Assembly (NCBI RefSeq): GCF_005281835.1
Contig: NZ_RZIS01000001.1
Span: forward strand, 848,351-912,350
Direction of reading: 5' to 3'
From: Vibrio profundi
GTDB taxonomy: Bacteria > Pseudomonadota > Gammaproteobacteria > Enterobacterales > Vibrionaceae
Length of the DNA: 64,000 nucleotides
The notes under the pieces were generated by a model. It saw only the letters and a program-made list of their open reading frames with translations. It ran no database searches and had not been told where the DNA came from. The stretch's first letter is position 1. The number at the start of each line of letters is the position of its first letter. Shown here one piece after another: positions 18,066 to 27,502 of this stretch. The translations under genes were made by a program, and so were the position numbers.

Positions 18066-19436
18066 TTAAGCGTTTTCTAATACCGGCAGAATGCGGCTCA
18101 ATTTATCGAGGGTCTCTTGATATTCGGCATCACATTCACTGTCTGCCACTACGCCGCCACCCGCCCAAGCATAGATATGTTGGTTTTCAGCGACCAAAGT
18201 ACGGATCGTGATACTCGTATCCATACGACCATTTCGGCTAATGTAGCCGATACTCCCGCAATACGCCGAACGGCGATGTGGCTCCAATTCCTCAATGATC
18301 TGCATAGCACGAATCTTAGGAGCGCCAGTAATCGACCCGCCCGGAAAACAAGCTCTCAGTAAGTCATTAGCATTGTATTGGCTATCTAACTCCGCGCGGA
18401 TAGTACTAACCAAATGGTGCACAGCGGGGAAGCTTTCAATATCGAACAATTTAGGTACGTTTACCGTTCCGGGTTTAGCGACACGACCTATATCGTTGCG
18501 AAGCAAATCGACGATCATTAGGTTTTCAGCTTGATCTTTTTCTGCAGTCGCAAGGTCTTGTGCGTTCGCTTTGTCTGTCACTGCGTCTTCTGAGCGAGGT
18601 CGAGTCCCTTTAATTGGCTTGGTTTCAATTACCGTGTCGTTAAGCTCGAGAAAGCGTTCTGGAGAAACACTCAAAATAGCTGAGTTCTCCATTCGGATGA
18701 AAGCTGAAAACGGCGCTGAATTGTACTCTTCTAACTTTTCATAGGCCTGCCATTCACTGCCTTGGTAATCGGCTTTGAAACGTTGCGCCAAATTGATCTG
18801 ATAGCAATCGCCAGACAGCAAGTAATCTTGTACTTTGTTGAATTTAGCCGCGTATTGCGATTGGGACATATTTGATGTCCACGCGCTTGTGAGGGCGAAT
18901 GATTCAGACGCAATCGAGTTACGATCATTTAGCCATTGCCAGTGCTGTTCAATATTTACACCAACAACATAGGCTGACTTTAGTTTATGGTCGATAATCA
19001 AAGCCCATTCGTATAATCCAACAGCCATATCTGGCGATTCAATGTCATGTTCAGCGAGCTCAGGTAACGTTTCAACTTGTCTGCCTAGGTCATAGCTAAA
19101 ATAGCCTAATGCCCCACCAATAAATGGCAGTTCAGAAAAGACGCTTTGTTTGGGAAGTAGCTTCTGCTGATACTCATTCAATAGCTCAAACGGATCTTGT
19201 TCTAACTCTTTAGTAACGCCATTAACATTTACACGAGTATGAGCGCCAAAAGTTTCCAATGTGGCGATTGGCTGAGCAACCAAAATATCAAACCGACTGT
19301 CGACATGGCTTTCGGACGCAGAGCGTAATAGCATAGCCCACGGCTCACTTTCGATGCGTGAAAATAGCTGTTTAGCTAGGTTTGGTTGATATTCAAGCGA
19401 CTTTGATTGGATTGGGTGTAATTCGTTGTTATTCAT
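18066..19436 (-). CDS. pabB: Aminodeoxychorismate synthase component I
   Basis: A 456-residue member of the anthranilate synthase component I/PabB family, which makes 4-amino-4-deoxychorismate from chorismate for folate synthesis. The chorismate-binding core is intact: ETKPIKGTRPR, EKDQAENLMIVDLLRNDIGR, ACFPGGSITGAPKIRAM and AYCGSIGYIS. The ETKPIKGT lysine marks PabB rather than TrpE or salicylate enzymes. The first ATG is at 19436; an upstream TTG at 19454 gives six more codons. It needs the glutamine amidotransferase PabA, which is not in the window. Confidence 0.93.
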   Translation of the reverse strand: MNNNELHPIQSKSLEYQPNLAKQLFSRIESEPWAMLLRSASESHVDSRFDILVAQPIATLETFGAHTRVNVNGVTKELEQDPFELLNEYQQKLLPKQSVFSELPFIGGALGYFSYDLGRQVETLPELAEHDIESPDMAVGLYEWALIIDHKLKSAYVVGVNIEQHWQWLNDRNSIASESFALTSAWTSNMSQSQYAAKFNKVQDYLLSGDCYQINLAQRFKADYQGSEWQAYEKLEEYNSAPFSAFIRMENSAILSVSPERFLELNDTVIETKPIKGTRPRSEDAVTDKANAQDLATAEKDQAENLMIVDLLRNDIGRVAKPGTVNVPKLFDIESFPAVHHLVSTIRAELDSQYNANDLLRACFPGGSITGAPKIRAMQIIEELEPHRRSAYCGSIGYISRNGRMDTSITIRTLVAENQHIYAWAGGGVVADSECDAEYQETLDKLSRILPVLENA

Positions 19437-19651
19437 TTGTTTAAATTGTGACAAAGAGTTCGATCACTGAATGGCTTGTGTGAGAAAGCAAGAGTATCAT
19501 AATTTGCAAATAATGTGAGTTCTTGATTTCTGCCGCAAACGCTATGCTTGTAGGTAAGTGATTACCTGCGGTCATGGTCAAAAAAAGCTCAATATAAGCG
19601 GTAATGAAAGTGAGCTGACAATGGAAGCAGAACTATAAAAAGAGGCATACA

Positions 19652-21166
19652 ATGACGGTTATTCGTAAGCAAGATGTGATCAGCAGTGTCGCTGACGCAC
19701 TTCAGTACATTTCTTATTACCACCCTTTAGACTTTGTCCAAGCCCTAGAAAAAGCGTACGAGAAAGAAGAGAGCCAAGCCGCTAAAGATGCGATTGCTCA
19801 AATCCTAATTAACTCGCGTATGTCTGCAGAAGGGCACCGTCCTATCTGTCAAGATACTGGGATTGTGACTTGTTTCGTGAACATCGGTATGGATGTGAAA
19901 TGGGAAACTGATCTGACAGTACAGCAAATGGTTGATGAAGGTGTTCGTCAAGCATACAACAACCCTGATAACCCATTGCGTGCATCGGTATTAATGGACC
20001 CTGCAGGCAAGCGTATTAATACTAAAGACAACACACCAGCGGTTGTTCACATTAATATGGTTCCGGGCAACGAAGTTGAAATTCAAATCGCGGCGAAAGG
20101 CGGCGGTTCTGAGAACAAAACCAAGATGGTTATGCTAAACCCTTCTGATGATATTGCAGAATGGGTAGAGAAGACGCTACCAACCATGGGGGCTGGCTGG
20201 TGTCCACCGGGCATGCTAGGTATAGGTATCGGCGGTACGGCAGAGAAAGCTGCGGTACTTGCGAAAGAGTCTCTAATGGAACACATCGATATCCAAGAGC
20301 TTATCGAGAAAGGCCCTAAGAACGCAGAAGAAGAGCTTCGTTTAGACATCTTCAACCGCGTAAACAAACTGGGTATTGGTGCACAAGGTCTTGGCGGTCT
20401 AACTACCGTTGTTGATGTGAAGATCAAAACTGCACCAACACACGCAGCGTCTAAGCCAGTTTGCTTAATTCCTAACTGTGCGGCAACACGTCACGTACAC
20501 TTCACACTAGATGGCAGCGGCCCAGCAGAGCTAACACCACCTAAGCTAGAAGAGTGGCCAGATATCACATGGGAAGCAGGCGCTAATACACGTCGTGTGA
20601 ACCTTGATGAAGTGACTAAAGAAGACGTACAAGAGTGGAAGACAGGCGAAACCGTTCTTCTATCAGGTAAGATTCTGACAGGTCGTGATGCTGCGCATAA
20701 GCGTATTCAAGGTATGCTTGAGAGCGGCGAAGGCCTACCAGAAGGTGTCGACTTTAAAGGCAAGTTTATCTACTACGTAGGTCCTGTGGATGCAGTGGGC
20801 GATGAAGCGGTAGGTCCTGCTGGCCCAACTACGTCAACACGTATGGATAAGTTCACAGACATGATGCTAAACGAAACTGGCATCATGGGCATGATCGGTA
20901 AAGCAGAGCGTGGCCCTGCAACCGTTGAATCTATCAAAGAGCACAAAGCGGTTTACTTGATGGCGGTAGGTGGCGCAGCTTACCTAGTAGCGAAAGCAAT
21001 CAAGAAAGCTCGCGTTGTTGCATTTGAAGACCTAGGTATGGAAGCGATTTACGAATTTGAAGTAGAAGATATGCCAGTAACAGTGGCGGTTGATTCTACC
21101 GGTGCAAACGCACACCAAATTGGTCCTGATACTTGGAAAGTAAAAATCGCTGAAGCGGAAAAGTAA
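19652..21166 (+). CDS. fumA: Fumarate hydratase, class I (iron-sulphur)
   Basis: A 504-residue [4Fe-4S] fumarase that interconverts fumarate and malate in the TCA cycle. The cluster cysteines fit Cys66 (RPICQDTG), Cys184 (GWCPPGMLG) and Cys276 (IPNCAATRH). The N-terminal alpha domain and C-terminal beta domain (LLSGKILTGRDAAHKR, GPAGPTTSTRMDKF) are fused as in the single-chain form. It is about 40 residues shorter than E. coli FumA, so the fumA symbol is by function, not strict orthology. The divergent pabB gene shares the 215-base promoter region. Confidence 0.93.
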   Translation: MTVIRKQDVISSVADALQYISYYHPLDFVQALEKAYEKEESQAAKDAIAQILINSRMSAEGHRPICQDTGIVTCFVNIGMDVKWETDLTVQQMVDEGVRQAYNNPDNPLRASVLMDPAGKRINTKDNTPAVVHINMVPGNEVEIQIAAKGGGSENKTKMVMLNPSDDIAEWVEKTLPTMGAGWCPPGMLGIGIGGTAEKAAVLAKESLMEHIDIQELIEKGPKNAEEELRLDIFNRVNKLGIGAQGLGGLTTVVDVKIKTAPTHAASKPVCLIPNCAATRHVHFTLDGSGPAELTPPKLEEWPDITWEAGANTRRVNLDEVTKEDVQEWKTGETVLLSGKILTGRDAAHKRIQGMLESGEGLPEGVDFKGKFIYYVGPVDAVGDEAVGPAGPTTSTRMDKFTDMMLNETGIMGMIGKAERGPATVESIKEHKAVYLMAVGGAAYLVAKAIKKARVVAFEDLGMEAIYEFEVEDMPVTVAVDSTGANAHQIGPDTWKVKIAEAEK

Positions 21167-21239
21167 TTCAAAGGCGCTTAACTATCAGTATCCATTCTGA
21201 TAGCACGCTAAATGTCACAAATGTGGCATGAAATCTAAG

Positions 21240-21265
21240 ATAAGGGTAGCAATTGCTACCCTTAT
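21240..21265. terminator. Perfect 11-bp hairpin after fumA
   Basis: ATAAGGGTAGCAA mirrored by TTGCTACCCTTAT. It lies 74 bases after the fumarase stop. The T tract is weak (TGTCTATTTAT), so termination may be partial. Confidence 0.6.
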
Positions 21266-21321
21266 GTCTATTTATCAATGATATAGTGAATGTCAGTCTT
21301 ACAATAACTCTGGAGAGCGCG

Positions 21322-21507
21322 ATGCCTCGTTTCATTCAAATTCTGCAAATCATTCTCGCAGTCGTGATTGGCGGTTTCATTGGTTACGATTTGATCCTTC
21401 ATGGAATCAGTATCTTCGACGAGAAGTATGTAACCATTACTTGTGTTCTTTGGGTATTTTCTGAAATCTTGCTATTTGTTATTTATAAATTGATTGAAGA
21501 CGATTAA
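21322..21507 (+). CDS. Small inner-membrane protein, 61 aa, two helices
   Basis: MPRFIQILQIILAVVIGG opens the first membrane helix (residues 5-25) and a second helix spans about 38-56, ending KLIEDD. GGAGAG precedes the ATG at 21322 by seven bases, which decides the start against the frame's earlier codon at 21253. It has its own terminator. Vibrio genomes carry a similar small gene between the fumarase and ycjX as I recall; no function is known to me. Confidence 0.7.
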   Translation: MPRFIQILQIILAVVIGGFIGYDLILHGISIFDEKYVTITCVLWVFSEILLFVIYKLIEDD

Positions 21508-21529
21508 CCGCGAAGCAGACCAAATATCT

Positions 21530-21565
21530 AAACCCCTGATTACTTATGTATTCAGGGGTTTTTTG
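21530..21565 (+). terminator. Terminator of the 61-aa gene
   Basis: AACCCCTGA, AT-rich loop, TTCAGGGGTTTTTTG: long stem with T tract. Confidence 0.88.
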
Positions 21566-21628
21566 TTCATCTAGCATTAATAATGAAAATTGCATAATCT
21601 GGCTGTACATGTCGTAGAGGTTTAGTGA

Positions 21629-23002
21629 ATGAAAAAAATTACTCAAGAAGTGAATGACTTTATCAACCGAGGGATGGATTCTCATATCAGAATCGCCGTT
21701 ACGGGGCTGTCTCGTGCTGGCAAAACAGCGTTTATTACGTCGTTGGTGAATCAGTTATTGCACACTTCTACACACAGTAATTTACCTTTGCTGGCATCAG
21801 CGAGAGAAGGGCGGTTAATCGGTGCTAAGCGAGTGCCGCAAACCAATATGATGGTGCCGCGTTTTTCTTATGACGAAGCGATGGACTCATTATTAGCATC
21901 GCCTCCATCATGGCCTGTTCCGACAAGAGATGTTAGTGAGATACGCTTAGCTTTGAAATATAAGCCAAGTAAGGGCGCAAAAAAACTGCTGTCGAAAAAC
22001 AGCACTTTGAATCTCGATATTATTGATTATCCAGGAGAGTGGTTATTGGACCTGCCTCTTCTTGATATGGACTTTGATTCTTGGAGTCAAACTCAGTTCG
22101 AAGCCATTAAAGGCCACCGAAAGTCGTTAGCAAATAATTGGCTTACGCAAATGGAGTCATTCGATTCTGAAGCGGAGCTAGATGAGAAGAAGCTTGCGGA
22201 AATAGCAGAGATTTACACCGATTACCTGCATTCGTGTAAAGAGGAAGGACTGCATTGGGTTCAGCCTGGGCGATTTGTTTTGCCTGGAGAGCTAGCTGGT
22301 GCACCGGTGTTGCAATTTTTTCCTTGTCATTCAAAACAAGAGAAATCAGAAAAGTCGTCCAACTATTCAATGCTGAAAAAACGCTATGAGGAGTATCAGC
22401 AGAAAGTGGTGAAAGCTTTCTATAAGAACCACTTCTCAACGTTCGATAGGCAAATTGTGTTAGTTGATTGTCTGCAGCCGTTAAATGCGGGCCATGAATC
22501 CTTCTACGATATGCGTGGTGCGCTTGAGCAACTGATGAAAAGCTTCAAATATGGTCGTAGCAATGTATTGAGACGCTTATTTGCCCCGAAAATAGATAAG
22601 ATTTTATTTGCAGCAACGAAAGCGGATCATATCACGCCGGATCAGCATCCAAACTTAGCTTCATTACTCCAACAAATGGTTCATCCTGCTTGGCAGCATG
22701 CGGCATTTGAACATATCGATATGAGTTGTATGACAATAGCATCAATCCAAGCCACCACGTCAGGTTTTATTTCATCCGGCGACACCAGCATTCCTGCGTT
22801 GCAAGGCACTACTTTACAAGGCGATCCGCAAACTATGTTTCCAGGAGAAGTGCCGAAGAAAGTGCCGAAGCAAGAATACTGGCAAGAGAATGGTTTTGAC
22901 TTTACGGCGTTTCGTCCACTTGAATCAGAAAGCGATCAGCCTTGTCAGCACATACGTTTAGATAAAGCACTTGAGTATTTAATCGGAGACAAATTGAAAT
23001 GA
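21629..23002 (+). CDS. ycjX: YcjX family (DUF463) P-loop protein
   Basis: A 457-residue protein of the YcjX family, predicted nucleotide-binding and part of the envelope-stress (phage-shock) neighbourhood in enterobacteria. The P-loop is [13 protein letters not shown] near residue 30; the acidic-proline segment [16 protein letters not shown] and FAATKADHI (a G-domain-like TKxD) support a GTPase-like fold. Length is normal. It overlaps ycjF by ATGA, so the two are translationally coupled. The phage-shock psp genes themselves are not next to it here. The biochemical role is not established. Confidence 0.92.
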   Translation: MKKITQEVNDFINRGMDSHIRIAVTGLSRAGKTAFITSLVNQLLHTSTHSNLPLLASAREGRLIGAKRVPQTNMMVPRFSYDEAMDSLLASPPSWPVPTRDVSEIRLALKYKPSKGAKKLLSKNSTLNLDIIDYPGEWLLDLPLLDMDFDSWSQTQFEAIKGHRKSLANNWLTQMESFDSEAELDEKKLAEIAEIYTDYLHSCKEEGLHWVQPGRFVLPGELAGAPVLQFFPCHSKQEKSEKSSNYSMLKKRYEEYQQKVVKAFYKNHFSTFDRQIVLVDCLQPLNAGHESFYDMRGALEQLMKSFKYGRSNVLRRLFAPKIDKILFAATKADHITPDQHPNLASLLQQMVHPAWQHAAFEHIDMSCMTIASIQATTSGFISSGDTSIPALQGTTLQGDPQTMFPGEVPKKVPKQEYWQENGFDFTAFRPLESESDQPCQHIRLDKALEYLIGDKLK

Positions 23003-24060
23003 GTAAATTACAAAATAGCCCCGATCTTAAGAATAAGCAGGTGTTCGACCAACCATTAGACCCTGAGCATCATTCTACTCAAGCTTCAGTAGAGCCTGAG
23101 TTAACGGCGCAGATGCAGTTTTCTGAGCAAGAAACCTTCACTCCAATTGCGATTGAAGAGCCTGCCGATACAGAAACTGAGCAGCAACTTGAACAAGTTA
23201 TTCGGCCTAGAAAAGGTAGCCGCTGGCTAGTGACGGGACTTGTGGTGAGTTTCTCTGGTCTGGTTGCTTGGCAAGCGATTGATACTGTGGTCACCGCGGT
23301 TCAAACGGCGGATTGGTTGGCGCTTGGGTGGGCTGGCTTTATGGCAACAATAGCATCTTTGGGCTTAGGAGCGATCGGTAAAGAATTATGGAAGCTGCGT
23401 TCACTTAGAAATCATTTTAGCGTTCAAGAGCAAAGTGAGCAGTTGATACAAAATGATAGCGTAGGAAAGGGCAAAGCATTTTGTGTGTCCATTGCCAAAC
23501 AAAGCGGCGTAAAGGAAGAAAGCCCGGCCTTTGATAAATGGTTGAATAGCGTTAACCCGGCTCACAGCGATGCCGAAGTGTTAGATATGTACGATGCACT
23601 TGTCGTTGCGGAACAAGACTCGAAAGCAACCAAAGTGGTTTCGCAGTATTCGACAGAATCTGCGGCGCTGGTGGCCGTTAGCCCTTTAGCGGCTGCTGAT
23701 ATGTTGTTGGTGGCGTGGCGCAATTTTAAAATGATCGATAAGTTAGCCGATATTTACGGCGTTGAACTAGGGTATTGGTCAAGACTAAAATTATTTAAGT
23801 TGGTGCTCATTAATATGGCCGCAGCTGGTGCTAGTGAATTGGTTGTCGATGCAAGTATGGATCTGATGTCCATGGATTTAGCTGGTAAGGTTTCAGCTCG
23901 TGCAGGTCAAGGCTTAGGTGTTGGTATTCTAACCGCGAGGTTAGGTATTAAAGCAATGTCGTTGTTACGCCCAATCCCTTGGAAGCAAGAGAGAAAAGTT
24001 CGACTTAGTTCAATTCGTAAGCAGATCGTTGGTAAGTTGGCGCAAATTACTCTGAAATAG
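22999..24060 (+). CDS. ycjF: YcjF family (DUF697) inner-membrane protein
   Basis: A 353-residue membrane protein. Residues 1-75 are hydrophilic and acidic; two hydrophobic helices follow (about 76-95 and 102-122), then the DUF697 domain with further hydrophobic segments ([22 protein letters not shown] and [15 protein letters not shown]). The ATG overlaps the ycjX stop. YcjX and YcjF are almost always paired, which suggests a joint membrane-associated function. tyrR follows after 91 bases with its own leader. Confidence 0.9.
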   Translation: MSKLQNSPDLKNKQVFDQPLDPEHHSTQASVEPELTAQMQFSEQETFTPIAIEEPADTETEQQLEQVIRPRKGSRWLVTGLVVSFSGLVAWQAIDTVVTAVQTADWLALGWAGFMATIASLGLGAIGKELWKLRSLRNHFSVQEQSEQLIQNDSVGKGKAFCVSIAKQSGVKEESPAFDKWLNSVNPAHSDAEVLDMYDALVVAEQDSKATKVVSQYSTESAALVAVSPLAAADMLLVAWRNFKMIDKLADIYGVELGYWSRLKLFKLVLINMAAAGASELVVDASMDLMSMDLAGKVSARAGQGLGVGILTARLGIKAMSLLRPIPWKQERKVRLSSIRKQIVGKLAQITLK

Positions 24061-24112
24061 AACTAAGGCACACGACAGAGCTTGACGGCTCGTATTGCTA
24101 TACTACAAACTA

Positions 24113-24132
24113 GTGTCAACTTTTCCTGACAC
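24113..24132. promoter_or_regulatory. Inverted repeat in the tyrR leader
   Basis: GTGTCA, eight-base spacer, TGACAC, 19 bases before the tyrR GTG start. It is a good size for a dimeric regulator site. It does not match the E. coli TyrR box, so its binder is unknown. Confidence 0.4.
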
Positions 24133-24151
24133 CTTATAGTAGGAACAATTA

Positions 24152-25696
24152 GTGCGTCTTGAAGTATTTTGTGAAGACCGACTCGGTTTAACTCGTGAAC
24201 TGCTCGATATCTTAGCTTCTAAGAGTATCGATTTACGAGGTATTGAAATTGATGTCACCGGTATTATCTATCTTAACTGCCCAGACATTGATTTCGATAC
24301 TTTCAGTGAATTAATGGCTGAAATTCGTCGAATTGCCGGGGTGAAAGACGTACGAAAAATTCAGTTTATGCCGAGCGAAAGGCATAACACTGAGCTCATC
24401 GCTCTGCTTGCAAACCTTCCCGATCCCGTACTCGCGATTGACCTCAAAGGTTCCGTCGATATGGCTAACCACGCCGCTCTTAACCTGTTTGGTAAAGGTA
24501 AAGACGATATTATTGGTGAGCCAGTATCTGCATTAATGCCAACTTTTAACTTCTTACGCTGGATTGAAGGCGATGTCACAAGACACCGTGAATCAATGGT
24601 TTTAGATGGTCTCGATTACTCAATTGAAATCCTTCCGGTTTATTTAGGTGGTGACTCGAACGAAGCTGTACTTGCCAGTGCAGTGATGACTATCCGTTCT
24701 AGCCAGCAAGCATCACTGGCACAAGATGTACTACCGGAACAAAACAACTTAGGTTTTGAGCATTTTGTAGGTATTTCCAACCGACACAAGGCCCTTATTA
24801 GCCAAGCGAAAAAGCTCGCAATGTTAGATCAACCTTTGTTGATTGAAGGGGATACCGGAACCGGGAAAGAGATGCTAGCGAAAGCGTGCCATAACCGTTC
24901 TAATCGTTCTTCTTATCCATTCCTTGTTTTGAGCTGCGCTTCTATGCCTGATGACGTTGCTGAAACAGAGTTGTTTGGTCATGCACCGGGTTCGTTCAAT
25001 CACGAACAAGGTCACAAAGGGATTTTTGAGCAAGCGAACGGCGGTACCGTTTTCTTAGATGAAATTGGTGAAATGAGCTCACACCTGCAAATCAAATTAT
25101 TGCGCTTCCTTCAGGATGGTACGTTCCGTCGTGTGGGCGCTGAAGACGAGATGCATGTGGATGTTCGAATCATTGCTTCGACTCGCCATAAGCTGGCTGA
25201 ACTCGCTGAATCTGGCGACTTCCGTGAAGACCTTTTCTATCGATTGAATGTACTGACCTTGTCGATCCCTGCATTACGTGAACGTTCTAATGATGTTGGG
25301 CCGCTGCTGGATCTGTTCGTTGCGAAATACGCTCAACAACTCGGAATGCTAAAGCCTCAATTGGATGAAGAGCTGATTGAGCAGCTTGGTAACTATCAGT
25401 GGCCAGGCAATATCCGCCAGCTAGATAACATGGTGTTGCGTGCACTAACTGAACTGGATGGGGATCTACTCACGATTGATCATTTCCATTTACCTCAGCT
25501 AGAAACAGTGACCACCGGAATGGCGAATCTGAATATCGACGGCTCTCTTGACGAAATAATGAAAGATTACGAATCTCAAATCTTAGAGAAGTTGTATCAA
25601 TCTTTCCCATCGAGCCGTAAGTTAGCCAAGCGTTTGAACGTTTCGCATACTTCAATCGCGAACAAACTGCGTGATTATGGAATTCGTAAAAATTAA
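24152..25696 (+). CDS. tyrR: TyrR transcriptional regulator of aromatic amino acid genes
   Basis: A 514-residue regulator with the full TyrR layout: ACT domain (MRLEVFCEDRLGLTRELLDIL), PAS domain (about 78-190), AAA+ central domain with Walker A (EGDTGTGKEML) and Walker B (GGTVFLDEIGEM), and a C-terminal helix-turn-helix (SRKLAKRLNVSHTSIANKLRDYGI, shown in part). The sigma-54 contact loop GAFTGA is replaced by GHAPGSFNH, as in E. coli TyrR, so it acts on sigma-70 promoters. It starts with GTG at 24152 behind AGGA. The acetyltransferase gene overlaps its stop codon. Confidence 0.95.
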   Translation: MRLEVFCEDRLGLTRELLDILASKSIDLRGIEIDVTGIIYLNCPDIDFDTFSELMAEIRRIAGVKDVRKIQFMPSERHNTELIALLANLPDPVLAIDLKGSVDMANHAALNLFGKGKDDIIGEPVSALMPTFNFLRWIEGDVTRHRESMVLDGLDYSIEILPVYLGGDSNEAVLASAVMTIRSSQQASLAQDVLPEQNNLGFEHFVGISNRHKALISQAKKLAMLDQPLLIEGDTGTGKEMLAKACHNRSNRSSYPFLVLSCASMPDDVAETELFGHAPGSFNHEQGHKGIFEQANGGTVFLDEIGEMSSHLQIKLLRFLQDGTFRRVGAEDEMHVDVRIIASTRHKLAELAESGDFREDLFYRLNVLTLSIPALRERSNDVGPLLDLFVAKYAQQLGMLKPQLDEELIEQLGNYQWPGNIRQLDNMVLRALTELDGDLLTIDHFHLPQLETVTTGMANLNIDGSLDEIMKDYESQILEKLYQSFPSSRKLAKRLNVSHTSIANKLRDYGIRKN

Positions 25697-26283
25697 TGGA
25701 AGACTTAAGCACCTCTGAAAAAGCCTATATGCGTGATGGTAACTTATTACTGCGTACTGCTGAGCCAAAAGACGCTGATATGATCAGCGAATACTTCACC
25801 GCCAATCGTGCTTTTCTCAAACCGTGGGAACCTGCGAGAGAAGATGTATTTTTCAGCTCGATTGGGTGGGCTCAAAGGCTAATCAAACTTAACGAGCTGC
25901 ATAAAATGGGGCTTGGTTATTACTGTTTGTTGATTGACGCTGAAACAGAAAAAATGTTGGGCACTATCTCTTTTAGTAATTTGTCCCGTTTCCCTTTCTA
26001 TGCTTGTAATCTTGGTTACTCTTTAGCTGAGTCTGCTCAGGGGCATGGTTATATGCGCCGTGGCTTATCTATGGCGGTGCAATACATGTTTGATCACCAG
26101 AATATGCATCGTTTAATGGCGGGCTACATGCCGCGAAATAAACGCAGTGAAGCGGTGTTGCAACATGTTGGCTTCGAGCGTGAAGGTTACGCAAAAGATT
26201 ACATCCAAATCAACGGTAAGTGGGAAGACCATATTCTGACTTCGTTGATAAATCCGAACTGGGAAGACAAAAGGGTAGGTTAA
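25696..26283 (+). CDS. rimJ: GNAT acetyltransferase, RimJ/RimL type
   Basis: A 195-residue N-acetyltransferase. It has the RimJ-like N terminus (LLLRTAEPKDADMISEYFTANRAFLKPWEP) in shortened form, the acetyl-CoA loop (ESAQGHGYMRRGL) and the C-terminal block SEAVLQHVGFEREGYAKDY. This family acetylates N termini of ribosomal proteins (S5 for RimJ). The start overlaps the tyrR stop by one base and the end overlaps the next gene's start, so tyrR, this gene and the HD hydrolase form a translationally coupled group. The precise substrate is not certain. Confidence 0.8.
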   Translation: MEDLSTSEKAYMRDGNLLLRTAEPKDADMISEYFTANRAFLKPWEPAREDVFFSSIGWAQRLIKLNELHKMGLGYYCLLIDAETEKMLGTISFSNLSRFPFYACNLGYSLAESAQGHGYMRRGLSMAVQYMFDHQNMHRLMAGYMPRNKRSEAVLQHVGFEREGYAKDYIQINGKWEDHILTSLINPNWEDKRVG

Positions 26284-26870
26284 TGGATAGGCTGCAAAAG
26301 CAATTAGCGTTAATTATTGAGCTAGACCAATTAAAATCAGTACTGCGTCGTACACGAGTTAAAAGTGCCGATAAGCGCTTAGAAAACAGCGCAGAACATA
26401 GCTGGCATGTTGCGTTAATGGCGATATTGATGGAAGAGCATGCCAACAAACCTGTCGATATTGCACGTGTTGTTAAGATGCTTTTACTGCATGATATTGT
26501 AGAAATCGACGCCGGAGACCTATTTGTTTACGATACCGCTGCCGCACCTGAACAAGAAGAAAAAGAGTTAGCTGCTGCTTATAGGTTGTTTGGCATGCTT
26601 CCAGATGATCAAGCGAAGGATTTATTGGAGATATGGCTTGAATTTGAACAAGCTGAATCTTCAGATGCTAAGTTTGCTAAAGCATTGGATCGTATTATTC
26701 CGATGTTATTGAATCATCATAATCAAGGCCAAAGCTGGGTTGAACATGGTGTTTCACGCGAACAAGCATTAACGATCAACAAAAAAATAGAGAAGGGTTC
26801 CACCGTACTGTGGGATAAAGCTCAACAAGTGATTGAAGATGCTGTCAACAATGGTTGGCTTAAGCCTTAA
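26283..26870 (+). CDS. HD-domain phosphohydrolase (YfbR/HDDC2-like)
   Basis: A 195-residue HD-domain protein. Metal ligands are seen in ENSAEHSWHVAL, LLHDIVEIDAGD and the later aspartate in KALDRIIPML. The family includes 5'-deoxynucleotidases (YfbR, human HDDC2) that dephosphorylate dNMPs. The open frame begins earlier, but the ATG at 26283 overlaps the previous stop (TAATG) and gives the family-length protein. Nucleotidase activity is inferred from the fold. Confidence 0.82.
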   Translation: MDRLQKQLALIIELDQLKSVLRRTRVKSADKRLENSAEHSWHVALMAILMEEHANKPVDIARVVKMLLLHDIVEIDAGDLFVYDTAAAPEQEEKELAAAYRLFGMLPDDQAKDLLEIWLEFEQAESSDAKFAKALDRIIPMLLNHHNQGQSWVEHGVSREQALTINKKIEKGSTVLWDKAQQVIEDAVNNGWLKP

Positions 26871-26918
26871 CTTGTATAAAAAGCTAAAATTAAAACAAAA
26901 TAGTTTCGAGGAAATTTG

Positions 26919-27392
26919 ATGTCATATACAACTTTGGATGAATACCAAAGAAAATGGATTTTCACTCATCAGTCAATGCCATTGCCGCAAGAAGACTTAG
27001 AGAAAATTAAGCCAATGACACAGGCTCGCGCTTCTCAGTTTTGGAAAGAAAATGTAAGCCCACAAAGCCCTGATTCAGAAAGGTTGAGTTCCCAAGATTG
27101 GCCAAGTAAGGCTTCGAATTGGACTGAAGAAGTGAACTGGATGGTGAACTGGGAAGCCGACGAGCCGGAGCTACCAGAAGAGATTCTCGCTCATATTGAC
27201 TGGCAAGACGATGTGACCGTGTATTTTTGCTACGAAAAATACAACATCCTTGAAACCAAGTGGTCAGTATTTAAAAAGCACTGGAAAAACTTTTTGTTCT
27301 ACGATGACGGCCCAATTTTACTGGGTAGACGTAGAAACGAAGCCTTATGGTTTAGTACCAAAGGCACAGTACAGCTTGGACAACGAGCTTAA
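26919..27392 (+). CDS. DUF2947 family protein
   Basis: A 157-residue soluble protein rich in Trp (for example RKWIFTH, QFWKENV, VNWMVNWEADEPELP, LWFSTKG). It matches my memory of the DUF2947 family of gamma-proteobacteria, which has no assigned function. GAGGAAA lies before the ATG at 26919; a TTG just upstream also fits the frame. It sits 48 bases after the HD hydrolase and ends at a good terminator, so it may be the last gene of the tyrR operon. Confidence 0.75.
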   Translation: MSYTTLDEYQRKWIFTHQSMPLPQEDLEKIKPMTQARASQFWKENVSPQSPDSERLSSQDWPSKASNWTEEVNWMVNWEADEPELPEEILAHIDWQDDVTVYFCYEKYNILETKWSVFKKHWKNFLFYDDGPILLGRRRNEALWFSTKGTVQLGQRA

Positions 27393-27401
27393 CTGACAAT
27401 G

Positions 27402-27428
27402 AAAGCGAGCAAACAGCTCGCTTTTTTA
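27402..27428 (+). terminator. Terminator after the DUF2947 gene
   Basis: AAAGCGAGC, loop AAACA, GCTCGCTTTTTTA. Strong stem and T tract. Confidence 0.9.
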
Positions 27429-27502
27429 TTACCTTCAATAACTTCATCTCTAAAAATAATTAAACACTTCTATACTCAGTGAAAGAGCGTGGAGGTGGTG
27501 GA

